From an uncultured Alistipes sp. (GTDB lineage Bacteria > Bacteroidota > Bacteroidia > Bacteroidales > Rikenellaceae), in assembly GCA_900546005.1 (NCBI GenBank), contig URBJ01000038.1, positions 1-20,849 of the forward strand: 20,849 nucleotides of DNA, in the 5' to 3' direction. Positions within the stretch are counted from its first letter, which is position 1. Each line of letters starts with the position of its first letter. Of this stretch, positions 1 through 7,338 are shown piece by piece. Below the pieces are notes generated by a model that saw nothing but the letters and a program-made list of their open reading frames with translations, was not told the DNA's origin and ran no database searches. A program made the translations under genes and the position numbers.

Positions 1-2
1 AC

Positions 3-698
3 TATCCTGTCACCGTGTTCCTGTCCCGTGAGGGGTATTTCAAGAAGATCACGCCCCAGTCCCTGCGGATGAGCGGCGAGCAGAAGTACAAGGAGGGCGA
101 CGGGCTCCGGCAGAGCTTTGAGACCACGTCCAACGCAGAGCTCATGCTCTTCACGGACCGCTGCCAGGTCTATAAGGTCCGGCTTGGCGAGTTTGAGGAC
201 AGCAAGGCCAGCGTTCTCGGCGATTACCTGCCGGCAAAGCTGAAGATGGACGAGGGCGAGAGCGTGATCTACGCCCTGCTGCCGGGGGATTACGCCGGCT
301 CCCTCCTCTTCCTCTATGAAAACGGCAAGGCCGCCCGCATCGAGCTCACGGCCTATCAGACGGCCTCCAACCGCCGGAAGCTGACGGGGGCCTACTCGGA
401 TAAGGCGCCGCTTGCCGCCATCCTGCGCCTGACGGAGGACGGGGAGGTGGCGGTCTGCTCCGACGAGCCCCGCTGCCTCATCCTCCACACCGCCCTGCTG
501 GCTCCCAAGACCACCCGCACTTCCCAGGGCGTGGCGGTGATGACCCTGAAGAAGAACCGCCGCCTCACGGAGGCAAAGTTCCTGGCGGAGACCGCCATCC
601 AAAACCCGGCGCGCTACCGGGTCCGCTCTCTCCCCGCCGCCGGCGCCCTCCTGAAGGGCGAGGACAACGGAGAGAAGCAGCTGACACTGGAAGTCTGA
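3..698 (+). CDS. Type II topoisomerase subunit A (GyrA/ParC-like), C-terminal fragment
   Basis: The frame is open to the left edge, so the catalytic N-terminal part is outside the window and about 231 residues remain. What is left resembles the C-terminal beta-pinwheel DNA-wrapping domain of gyrase or topoisomerase IV A subunits: short blade-like repeats containing phrases such as SREGYFKKI, LMLFTDRCQVYKV and GVAVMTLKKNRRL. In the holoenzyme this domain wraps DNA and tunes supercoiling or decatenation. GC-rich codons match the next two genes, not the DNA after about 2030. A GTG at 15 is not a real start because the frame continues upstream. The pinwheel does not separate GyrA from ParC, so no symbol is given. 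The family is fairly sure, the subtype is not. Confidence 0.8.
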   Translation, partial: YPVTVFLSREGYFKKITPQSLRMSGEQKYKEGDGLRQSFETTSNAELMLFTDRCQVYKVRLGEFEDSKASVLGDYLPAKLKMDEGESVIYALLPGDYAGSLLFLYENGKAARIELTAYQTASNRRKLTGAYSDKAPLAAILRLTEDGEVAVCSDEPRCLILHTALLAPKTTRTSQGVAVMTLKKNRRLTEAKFLAETAIQNPARYRVRSLPAAGALLKGEDNGEKQLTLEV

Positions 699-724
699 GC
701 TTCCCCACGGAAAGGAGCGTTCCC

Positions 725-1579
725 ATGCAGGCGACTGTGAAGAAATACGGCTTCATCACCCTCTGCTGCATCCCCTTCGCCCTGGCCTTCAACGCCTTCT
801 ATGCCCCCAACGGCCTCACCTGCGGCGGCTTTACCGGTGTGGCCCAGATCATCAACCACTTTCTCCCCTTTGCCCCGGTGGGCACGGTGGCGTTCCTTCT
901 GAACCTGCCGCTCTTCATCCTGGGGCTGGTCCGCCACGGGAAGGGCTTTCTCCTGAGCTCCCTCTACGCCGTGGCGGTGAGCTCCCTCTTTGTGGACGTG
1001 CTGGCGGCGGTGTACACCTTCCCGCCCATGGAGCCCCTGCTGGCCTGCATCTACGGCGGGGTCATCCTGGGGGTGGCGGTGGGCGGCATGCTCCGCTACG
1101 ACACCACCACCGGCGGCACGGAGCTGGGCGCCCGGCTGCTGCTGCCCCGCTTCCCCCACCTGCCCATCGGCAAGATCTGCCTTGTGATGGATCTTGCGGT
1201 CATCGTCTCCTACGCCGCCGTCTTCGGCAGCGTGCTGAACGCCCTCTACGGCGGCGTGGCCCTCTACCTCACCACGGTGGTGATGGATATGGTGATCTAC
1301 GGCGGCCGGGCGGCCAAGGTGGCCTACATCATCAGCCTGGAGAACAACGCCATCTCCCAGGCCCTGCTGGACAAGGACATGGGCGTCACCATCCTGCCCG
1401 CCCGGGGCGCCTATACCGGGACGGAGCGGCCGGTGCTCCTGGTAGCCATCCGGCGGCGGGAGATCACGGCGGTGAAGGCCCTGGTGAAGGAGCTGGACCC
1501 CGGCGCCTTCCTCATCGTCTGCGACGCCCGGGAGGTCCTGGGCGAGGGCTTCAACGAGTACAGCCCCGACGGACTGTAA
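725..1579 (+). CDS. YitT family membrane protein (DUF2179 C-terminus)
   Basis: A 284-residue protein with five or six hydrophobic segments in the first ~200 residues, including a glycine-rich LTCGGFTGVAQI region and a GGVILGVAVGGML stretch. A soluble C-terminal domain of about 80 residues follows and matches the DUF2179 pattern (VTILPARGAYTGTERPVLL). This is the YitT layout of clostridia and bacilli; it acts in the cytoplasmic membrane and its substrate is not established. A clear ribosome binding site (aaaggagcg, 711-719) sits six bases before the ATG. It follows the topoisomerase fragment by 26 bases, so they may be co-transcribed. Codon use is strongly GC-biased, like both flanking left-hand genes. 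No truncation is seen. Confidence 0.87.
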   Translation: MQATVKKYGFITLCCIPFALAFNAFYAPNGLTCGGFTGVAQIINHFLPFAPVGTVAFLLNLPLFILGLVRHGKGFLLSSLYAVAVSSLFVDVLAAVYTFPPMEPLLACIYGGVILGVAVGGMLRYDTTTGGTELGARLLLPRFPHLPIGKICLVMDLAVIVSYAAVFGSVLNALYGGVALYLTTVVMDMVIYGGRAAKVAYIISLENNAISQALLDKDMGVTILPARGAYTGTERPVLLVAIRRREITAVKALVKELDPGAFLIVCDAREVLGEGFNEYSPDGL

Positions 1580-1644
1580 GGGATGATCACCCCCTGACAA
1601 AAATACATAAAAAACAGAAACGAACGCAAAAAGGAGGACTTCCC

Positions 1645-2022
1645 ATGGCAGATCTTATGAAAACGAAGGAAAATCTGGAGGCCCGGGGCTACGCGGTCCG
1701 GCTCTTCCCGGACAAGGAGAGCGCCGCAAAGTACCTGAACGAAGTCATCGACGGCACTTCCGTGGGCTTCGGCGGGTCCATGACGCTGGACCAGATGGGG
1801 CTCTTCCCCTCTCTCGGGCAGCATAACACCGTCTTCTGGCACTGGAAGCAGAATCCGGCGGACGCCCGGGCCTCCGCCGCCAACGCGGCGGTGTACCTGA
1901 GCTCCGTCAACGCCCTTGCGGAGACCGGCGAGATCGTCAACATCGACGGCGCCGGAAACCGGGTGGCTTCCACCCTCTATGGGCACAAGAAAGTCTACCT
2001 CATCATCAGCCGCAACAAGCTG
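1645..2022 (+). pseudogene. LUD-domain (DUF162) protein, N-terminal fragment
   Basis: The first ~121 residues of the chimeric frame match the start of LUD/lactate-utilisation proteins. They include SVGFGGSMTLDQMGL, the AETGEIVNIDGAGNRVAS block and GHKKVYLIISRNKL, which is where family members usually read roughly 'vvGvNKiv'. Family proteins are usually about 200 residues or more, so the C-terminal part is lost at the junction. A strong clostridial ribosome binding site (aaggagg, 1631-1637) precedes the ATG. Base composition and codon use match the YitT and topoisomerase genes. In its own genome this was presumably a full gene; it is broken here by the joint. Confidence 0.75.
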
Positions 2023-3549
2023 CTGTATGCGTTGGTCGATGCACTTTACACGCGGAGTGAGGCCGATTTCCGTCCAGCTACGTTTCGCGTACAGGGCGAT
2101 ACGGTCGATATCTTTGCCGCTTACGGGGAGAAGTGTTACCGGGTCGTCTTCTTCGATAACGAGATCGAGATGATCTATACGATCGATCCGGTGACGGGAC
2201 AGCGACTCGAGACTCAGGAGCGGGTGGTCATCTATCCGGCCAATCTGTTTGTGACTACGCGGGAGCGGGTCGAGCAGGCCATTCGGATGATTCAACTCGA
2301 TCTGGGCAAACAGTGCGAATACTTTGAATCGATCGGAAAACCGGCCGAAGCCCGAAGACTCAAACAACGGGTCGAGTACGATCTCGAAATGATCAAGGAG
2401 TTGGGGTATTGTCCCGGGATTGAGAACTATTCGCGCTACTTCGACGGACGTTCGCCCGGAAGTCGCCCATTCTGTCTGATCGATTATTTCCCGAAGGACT
2501 ATCTGCTGATCATCGACGAGAGCCACGTGACCGTACCGCAGATTCGCGGAATGTATGGCGGAGACCACTCCCGAAAGACCAATTTGGTTGAGTATGGGTA
2601 TCGTCTTCTCGCAGCGCTCGATAACCGTCCGTTGAAGTTCGGGGAGTTCGAAGCGCTCGAAAATCAGGTGATTTATGTCAGTGCGACTCCGGCCGATTAT
2701 GAGCTGATCAAGTCCGAAGGCTCGGTGGTCGAGCAGTTTATCCGTCCGACGGGGTTGGTCGATCCGCCGATCGAAGTGCGTCCTACGCTGCATCAGATCG
2801 ATGATCTGGTCGAGGAGATCGAGATTCGGGCGAAAAAGGACGAGCGGGTATTGGTAACGACCCTTACTAAACGGATGGCCGAAGAGCTCTATAAATATTT
2901 CGACCGGATGGGGATCCGTTGCCGGTATATCCACTCGGATGTCGACACCTTGGAACGGGTGCAGATTCTGGACGATCTGCGGGCCGGATTGTTCGACGTG
3001 TTGATCGGGGTAAACTTGTTGCGTGAGGGGCTCGACTTACCGGAGGTTTCGTTGGTGGCGATTATGGACGCCGACAAGGAGGGCTTCTTGCGAAGCGCCC
3101 GTTCGCTGACCCAGACGGCCGGTCGGGCTGCCCGGAATGTCGAAGGACGCGTCATTATGTATGCCGACCGGATTACCGACTCGATGCGCGCGACGATTCA
3201 GGATACCAACCGACGTCGCGAAAAGCAGATTCGGTACAACAATCTTCACGGGATCGTGCCTCATCAGGCGGTCAAGAGCGGTCGGACGATTCTTTCGGGC
3301 GAACCGCTGCAGTCGAAATCCGAACCGGGAGGGGTAACCTATGATCTGAGCGGAGACAGAAAATTTGCGGTTGCCGCCGATCCGGTTGCGGCCTATATGA
3401 CCGAACACGATATAGAATCGGCGATCCGTATGGCCCGGGAGGCGATGGAGCAGGCGGCTCGAGAGCTCGACTTCACGACGGCTGCGGCTTATCGGGACAA
3501 GATGTATGCCCTGCAGGAGCAGCAGAAAAACAGAAAGACAAAGCAATAA
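1645..3549 (+). CDS. uvrB: UvrB excinuclease subunit with its N-terminus replaced by a LUD-domain fragment (chimeric frame)
   Basis: One open frame of 634 codons contains two unrelated proteins. Residues 1 to ~121 are a LUD-domain start; residues ~121-634 are UvrB. UvrB is the damage-verifying helicase-like subunit of UvrABC nucleotide excision repair. Visible UvrB landmarks: domain 2 (TFRVQGDTVDI, ~145-155), the conserved ELGYCPGIENYSRYF block (~252-267), the DESH Walker B box (~291), YVSATP (~341), LLREGLDLPEV (~455-465), TAGRAARN (~492) and a C-terminal UVR motif (~590-626) that contacts UvrC. The first ~150 residues are missing, including the Walker A P-loop and the DNA-gripping beta-hairpin, so this frame as written could not give active UvrB. 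The stop is a few bases before the gtrA-like start. Codons switch from GC-rich to mixed use near 2025. UvrB identity is certain; the fusion is almost surely artificial. Confidence 0.9.
   Translation: MADLMKTKENLEARGYAVRLFPDKESAAKYLNEVIDGTSVGFGGSMTLDQMGLFPSLGQHNTVFWHWKQNPADARASAANAAVYLSSVNALAETGEIVNIDGAGNRVASTLYGHKKVYLIISRNKLLYALVDALYTRSEADFRPATFRVQGDTVDIFAAYGEKCYRVVFFDNEIEMIYTIDPVTGQRLETQERVVIYPANLFVTTRERVEQAIRMIQLDLGKQCEYFESIGKPAEARRLKQRVEYDLEMIKELGYCPGIENYSRYFDGRSPGSRPFCLIDYFPKDYLLIIDESHVTVPQIRGMYGGDHSRKTNLVEYGYRLLAALDNRPLKFGEFEALENQVIYVSATPADYELIKSEGSVVEQFIRPTGLVDPPIEVRPTLHQIDDLVEEIEIRAKKDERVLVTTLTKRMAEELYKYFDRMGIRCRYIHSDVDTLERVQILDDLRAGLFDVLIGVNLLREGLDLPEVSLVAIMDADKEGFLRSARSLTQTAGRAARNVEGRVIMYADRITDSMRATIQDTNRRREKQIRYNNLHGIVPHQAVKSGRTILSGEPLQSKSEPGGVTYDLSGDRKFAVAADPVAAYMTEHDIESAIRMAREAMEQAARELDFTTAAAYRDKMYALQEQQKNRKTKQ
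2005..2028. other. Junction between clostridial-type and Bacteroidales-type DNA
   Basis: To the left the DNA is GC-rich with strong Shine-Dalgarno starts. To the right codon use becomes mixed (TTG, GTC-GAT, CGG) and later promoters are of the Bacteroidetes type. The crossing segment reads ISRNKLL, which suits the LUD family position and also the UvrB position just before domain 2. A short near-identical stretch in two genomes could therefore have let an assembler step from one to the other while keeping frame. Confidence 0.8.
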
Positions 3550-3557
3550 GGAAGGTG

Positions 3558-4052
3558 ATGGGTGAAGCGCGGTTTTTGACTCGGTTGATCGACAGGTTCT
3601 ATTTTCCCTTTCTGCGCAGATGGGTTCCGCTGCAGACGTTTCGCTATGCGGTGTGCGGCGGAACGAATATGGCGTTCGATCTGTTTCTCTATTTTATTCT
3701 CTACAATTTCGTGTTGGAGAAGGAGGGGGTCGTGCATTTCGGAAACCTCTTTGCGATCTCTTCCTACAATGTTGCGTGGATGATCGTCTTCCCGATTACG
3801 TTTTTTACGGGATTCTGGCTGAATCGTCATGTGGCGTTTCACAGCTCACCGTTGAAGGGGCATGTGCAGCTCTTCCGTTACCTGTTGAGCGTGTGCGGGT
3901 CGATCCTGCTCAATTACCTTTGCATGAAACTTTTCGTCGATCTGTTGAGGTTCTATCCGACGCCCTCCAATGCGTTGACTAAAGGCATCTCGATCGTCTA
4001 CAGCTACCTCATGCAGAAACATTTTTCGTTCAGAGGGTGCGCCGAACAGTAG
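3558..4052 (+). CDS. GtrA-like membrane protein
   Basis: About 164 residues with four hydrophobic segments separated by short loops, including the early RYAVCGGTNMAFDLFLYF stretch and the late KGISIVYSYLMQKHFSF end typical of GtrA-like proteins. Such proteins sit in the cytoplasmic membrane and are linked to transfer of lipid-linked sugars for cell-surface glycans. No glycosyltransferase lies next to it here, so the substrate cannot be inferred. It starts eight bases after the uvrB stop, suggesting one transcript. A GTG at 3555 is directly before the ATG chosen and could equally be the start. It converges with the peptidase gene downstream, with no clear terminator in the 54 bases between. 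Confidence 0.8.
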   Translation: MGEARFLTRLIDRFYFPFLRRWVPLQTFRYAVCGGTNMAFDLFLYFILYNFVLEKEGVVHFGNLFAISSYNVAWMIVFPITFFTGFWLNRHVAFHSSPLKGHVQLFRYLLSVCGSILLNYLCMKLFVDLLRFYPTPSNALTKGISIVYSYLMQKHFSFRGCAEQ

Positions 4053-4106
4053 CCGCAGAGACTCTCATTGCACGAATTGTTGCAAAGCGGCAGCCTGCAA
4101 AGCCTC

Positions 4107-5153
4107 CTATTTGACGCGGAGTTTCTGGTTGATTTGCAGGATCGAGGTTTTCTTTATGCCGTTCAATGCGCAGAGTTTTGAAACGGTCGTCGAGTATTTG
4201 ACTGCAATGTGCGAAAGCGTCTCTCCCTTTTTGACGTAGTGATACTGTACGGAGGAGGAGCTTGTCGGTGCACTGCTCTGTCGGGTGGTTGTGGCGACGG
4301 TCGGTTTCTCTTCCGGCTCCTCTTCCGGAGTATACCCCACTGACTGTCGGGTCGAGGCGGTGATTCGTCCTCCCCGGTTGTAACAGTAGATGGTCTGTCC
4401 CGTTTTCAACTGATGATTCTCCGTATCGATAAAGAGGGCCGGATTGATCGGGGTCCCGGCAATTCGGATCTCGAAATGGAGGTGTTCGGTCGTCGCGCGC
4501 CCGGTCCGTCCGGCCAGTCCGATCGGATCTCCGGCTTCGACTACGTCATTGGGCCGGACCAGATTTTTGCATTGATGTGAATAGACCGTCTCGATTCCGT
4601 TGTAGTGGCGGATGACGACGACGTTCCCGTAGCCGCTGTAGAGTTTCGACATGCGCACCACGCCCGGCCATGCGGCCCGGATCGTGTCACGAGGAATGGC
4701 TTTGATATCGACTCCCGTATGTCTTCGTCCCGAAAGACTGAATCCCCGGAGATATTTACCGTTATAGGGGTAGTGGAACTCTTCTTTCAGCTTGTCGAGG
4801 TCAAGCACCAGTTCGCCCGATTCCGGAAACGGATTGTTGTTTCGGGTCGTGCCGACGTGGGCGGTTTCCGCTTCACTGAAGGTGATTTCCGGCCGAAGGA
4901 CCGGAATTTCGGGAACTTCTAATTTAATCGTCAGGCTGTCTTCTTCGATCGCCGCGGCCGTCAGATCGGCTATCTCGGAGCCCTCTTGGGGCTGGCCCGA
5001 TTGTTGTCCGGAAAGGTTCGAAGAGTCTTCGATCTGCAGGGTTGCAGATGGCTCTTTTTTGTCTTTCCCTCCGAACGTTTTTTTGAAAACCGAGCAACTC
5101 GACAGCAGCAGCGTCGAAGATAAAATAAGAGCACCTATTGTTTTTAGATTCAT
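4107..5153 (-). CDS. Lipoprotein M23 metallopeptidase with C-terminal LysM domain
   Basis: A 348-residue envelope peptidase. Residues 1-20 form a lipoprotein signal ending in LLSSC, with Cys20 as the predicted lipidated residue. A Ser/Glu-rich linker (~30-95) leads to an M23 (lysostaphin/LytM-type) domain at ~125-245. The expected metal and catalytic residues are present: His145 and Asp149 in HTGVD, His193 in YSHQ, and His224/His226 in HLHFE, so it should be active rather than an EnvC-like degenerate form. A Thr/Ser/Pro linker precedes a LysM peptidoglycan-binding domain at ~304-348. Likely role: cutting peptide cross-links in peptidoglycan during growth or division. It is a single-gene unit transcribed away from trxB. 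Confidence 0.9.
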   Translation of the reverse strand: MNLKTIGALILSSTLLLSSCSVFKKTFGGKDKKEPSATLQIEDSSNLSGQQSGQPQEGSEIADLTAAAIEEDSLTIKLEVPEIPVLRPEITFSEAETAHVGTTRNNNPFPESGELVLDLDKLKEEFHYPYNGKYLRGFSLSGRRHTGVDIKAIPRDTIRAAWPGVVRMSKLYSGYGNVVVIRHYNGIETVYSHQCKNLVRPNDVVEAGDPIGLAGRTGRATTEHLHFEIRIAGTPINPALFIDTENHQLKTGQTIYCYNRGGRITASTRQSVGYTPEEEPEEKPTVATTTRQSSAPTSSSSVQYHYVKKGETLSHIAVKYSTTVSKLCALNGIKKTSILQINQKLRVK

Positions 5154-5176
5154 GGGGTTCGGGAATTAAGCGGGGA

Positions 5177-5184
5177 TAAAGATA
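5177..5184 (-). promoter_or_regulatory. Possible -7 box for the M23 peptidase gene
   Basis: On the minus strand this reads TATCTTTA, one base off the Bacteroidetes TAnnTTTG consensus, about 23 bases before the ATG. No convincing TTTG -33 box is seen at the right distance, so this is a weak call. Confidence 0.35.
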
Positions 5185-5289
5185 CGAAATTTTGCTGAAA
5201 ATTAAAGAGTCCGCTCGAGCGTGTGTGCATGGAGTGTAACGAGTTAGGGGCCTGTTCTGAAAAAAGAGAACATTTCGAAAATAACTTTA

Positions 5290-5297
5290 TATCTTTG
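5290..5297 (+). promoter_or_regulatory. Bacteroidetes -7 promoter box of trxB
   Basis: TATCTTTG matches the TAnnTTTG -7 consensus exactly and lies 45 bases before the trxB ATG, inside an AT-rich stretch. A matching TTTG -33 box is not evident, so only the -7 element is called. Confidence 0.6.
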
Positions 5298-5342
5298 CGT
5301 AATAGGGTCGATTGATCCTATAAAACGAAGAAAAAACAGTTA

Positions 5343-6281
5343 ATGATATCTATGGATACGGAAAAAGTAAAATGTTTGATCATCGGCAGTGGACCTGCCG
5401 GATATACGGCAGCCATTTATACGGCACGTGCTGGTTTGTCTCCCGTACTTTATGAAGGGTTGACGCCCGGAGGGCAGTTGACCACTACGACAAAGATCGA
5501 GAATTTTCCCGGCTTTTCAGAAGGAATCGATGCCAACGCGTTGATGGAGGAGATGAAGAAACAGGCTCAGGTTTTCGGAACCGATGTGCGGATGGGACTG
5601 GTCACGGCGGTCGATTTTTCGCAGCGGCCGTTTCGCATTACGGTCGACGGAACGAAGTCGATCGAGGCCGAAAGCGTGATTATAGCGGTGGGTGCCGAGG
5701 CGAAATATCTCGGACTGGAATCGGAAGAGCGATTCAAAGGAATGGGTGTGTCGGCTTGTGCGACGTGTGATGGATTTTTCTATCGAGGGCAGGATGTCGT
5801 TGTCGTAGGTGGTGGCGATTCGGCCTGCGAGGAGGCTACCTATTTGGCAACGTTGTGCAAAAAGGTCTATCTCATTGTGCGTAAAGATTACCTGCGGGCT
5901 TCGCAGGCGATGCAGCGTCGGGTAGAGCGTACGGCCAATCTGGAGGTGCTGTTTGAGAATCAAGTGCAAGAGGTGCTCGGAGACGATGCGGGAGTGACCG
6001 GAGTCCGTATCCGCCATCGCGATGGGACCGAGAGAGAGATTCCGTGTACGGGATTTTTCGTTGCGGTCGGACACAAACCCAATACGGATATTTTCAAAGG
6101 TTACCTCGATCTGGACGAAGCGGGCTACATCCGGACGACTCCCGGTACGCCGTGTACTTCGGTTGAAGGTGTATTTGCGGCGGGTGACGTGCAGGATCCT
6201 CACTACCGGCAGGCGATTACTGCGGCCGGTTCGGGATGTGCGGCAGCATTGGAGTGTGAACGGTTTTTATCAGGACGCTAA
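5343..6281 (+). CDS. trxB: Thioredoxin reductase (NADPH, FAD)
   Basis: A 312-residue flavoprotein of standard length that uses NADPH to reduce thioredoxin in the cytoplasm. Motifs: N-terminal FAD-binding GSGPAGYTAAIY (15-26), redox-active CATC (Cys139 and Cys142) followed by DGFF, NADPH-binding GGGDSACEEA (156-165), and C-terminal GVFAAGDVQDP, the second FAD contact. All key residues are present. An alternative ATG at 5352 would begin MDTEKVK and may be the true start; the FAD motif is unaffected. It is the first gene of a + run with the LuxE-like, UbiD-like and HhH genes. The 34-base gap to the next gene shows no clear terminator, so read-through is likely. Confidence 0.95.
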   Translation: MISMDTEKVKCLIIGSGPAGYTAAIYTARAGLSPVLYEGLTPGGQLTTTTKIENFPGFSEGIDANALMEEMKKQAQVFGTDVRMGLVTAVDFSQRPFRITVDGTKSIEAESVIIAVGAEAKYLGLESEERFKGMGVSACATCDGFFYRGQDVVVVGGGDSACEEATYLATLCKKVYLIVRKDYLRASQAMQRRVERTANLEVLFENQVQEVLGDDAGVTGVRIRHRDGTEREIPCTGFFVAVGHKPNTDIFKGYLDLDEAGYIRTTPGTPCTSVEGVFAAGDVQDPHYRQAITAAGSGCAAALECERFLSGR

Positions 6282-6315
6282 GTTTTTTTGAGATAATACA
6301 TAAAAGATTGCGGGA

Positions 6316-7305
6316 ATGAGGAGTTGGGTGGATTCGGAGACGTTCGATCCGGAACGAATTTTTAATATCCGGAGCGATGAGGAGTTTGTTGCGGCGGCGA
6401 TGGACCTGTTTCGCTTTCAGGCAAAGGCCGTACCCCCTTATGCGGAGTATGTCCGGTTGCTCGGGGTCGATCCGGAGCGGGTATCGTCGTTGGAGGAGAT
6501 TCCGTTTTTGCCGATCTCGTTTTTTAAAAGCCGTGAGGTGTACGGAGCACGCAAGGAACCCGAAAAGATATTTACCAGCAGCAGTACGACGGGGCAGACT
6601 CCGGCCAGACACTACGTTGCCGATTTGAAACTCTATGAGCGGGCGTTTACGGAGGCTTTTGAGCACTTTTACGGACCGGTCGGCGAAGTTTCGATCTTTG
6701 CGCTGCTGCCCGGATATCTGGAGCGCGAGGGGTCGTCGTTGATCTACATGGTCGACCACTTGATCCGACAGGGGGCCGGCGGCGGTTTTTATCTCTACGA
6801 CCATGAAGCGCTGTTACGCGATATGGAGGCCTGCCGGGGGAAGAAGATTCTGCTCGGAGTCAGCTATGCCTTGTGGGATTTGGCGGAGCAGCATCCGGTT
6901 CCGCTGTCCGATACGATCGTCATGGAGACCGGCGGAATGAAAGGAAAACGTCAGGAGCTCTCCAAGGAGGAGTTCCATTCTCTGCTGTGTGAGGCGTTTT
7001 CGGTACCGGCGATCCATTCGGAGTACGGTATGGCCGAGTTGATGTCGCAGGCCTACTCTTCGGGGCAGGGCATTTTCCGGACTCCCCCATGGATGCGGGT
7101 GGTTATACGCGATCTGAACGATCCGTTTTCCCGGGTGTCGGCCGAGCGGACAGGCGGTGTGAACATCATCGATTTGGCGAATGTCTGGTCGTGTGCTTTC
7201 ATTCAGACCGACGATTTGGGATCGGTCGGTCAGGACGGAAGTTTCCGGATGCTCGGCCGAATTACCGGAAGCGAGATTCGGGGGTGTAATTTGTTGGTAC
7301 AATAA
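6316..7305 (+). CDS. LuxE-like acyl-protein synthetase (short ANL-family adenylating enzyme)
   Basis: A 329-residue protein resembling LuxE, which activates a fatty acid with ATP and moves it onto its own cysteine. Adenylating-family landmarks: a Ser/Thr/Gly loop TSSSTTGQTPAR (87-98), METGG (203-207), SEYGMAEL (235-242) and QTDDLG (297-302). It ends shortly after a GRITGSEIRG stretch and lacks the usual C-terminal lid domain, as LuxE does. Cys324 lies six residues from the end in RGCNLL; luminous-bacteria LuxE is acylated on a cysteine near its C-terminus, so this may be equivalent (inference). No luxC, luxD or luciferase genes are near. It sits between trxB and a UbiD gene. The acyl substrate and acceptor are unknown. 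Confidence 0.72.
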   Translation: MRSWVDSETFDPERIFNIRSDEEFVAAAMDLFRFQAKAVPPYAEYVRLLGVDPERVSSLEEIPFLPISFFKSREVYGARKEPEKIFTSSSTTGQTPARHYVADLKLYERAFTEAFEHFYGPVGEVSIFALLPGYLEREGSSLIYMVDHLIRQGAGGGFYLYDHEALLRDMEACRGKKILLGVSYALWDLAEQHPVPLSDTIVMETGGMKGKRQELSKEEFHSLLCEAFSVPAIHSEYGMAELMSQAYSSGQGIFRTPPWMRVVIRDLNDPFSRVSAERTGGVNIIDLANVWSCAFIQTDDLGSVGQDGSFRMLGRITGSEIRGCNLLVQ

Positions 7306-7338
7306 GAGAAACGGTATCACAGAACCGACGGTGAGGAT

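Noticed and set aside
614-1600. Long minus-strand open frame opposite yitT (328 codons)
   Set aside because: The implied protein is a His/Gly/Asp/Val-rich string with no fold signal, antisense to a clear gene. GC-rich codon use leaves few stops on the other strand.
1411-2934. Minus-strand open frame of 507 codons
   Set aside because: It crosses the chimeric joint and is antisense to yitT, LUD and uvrB; no recognisable protein.
4053-4106. Expected terminator between the converging gtrA-like and peptidase genes
   Set aside because: Only a five-pair ttgca/tgcaa hairpin without a T tract was found, too weak to call.
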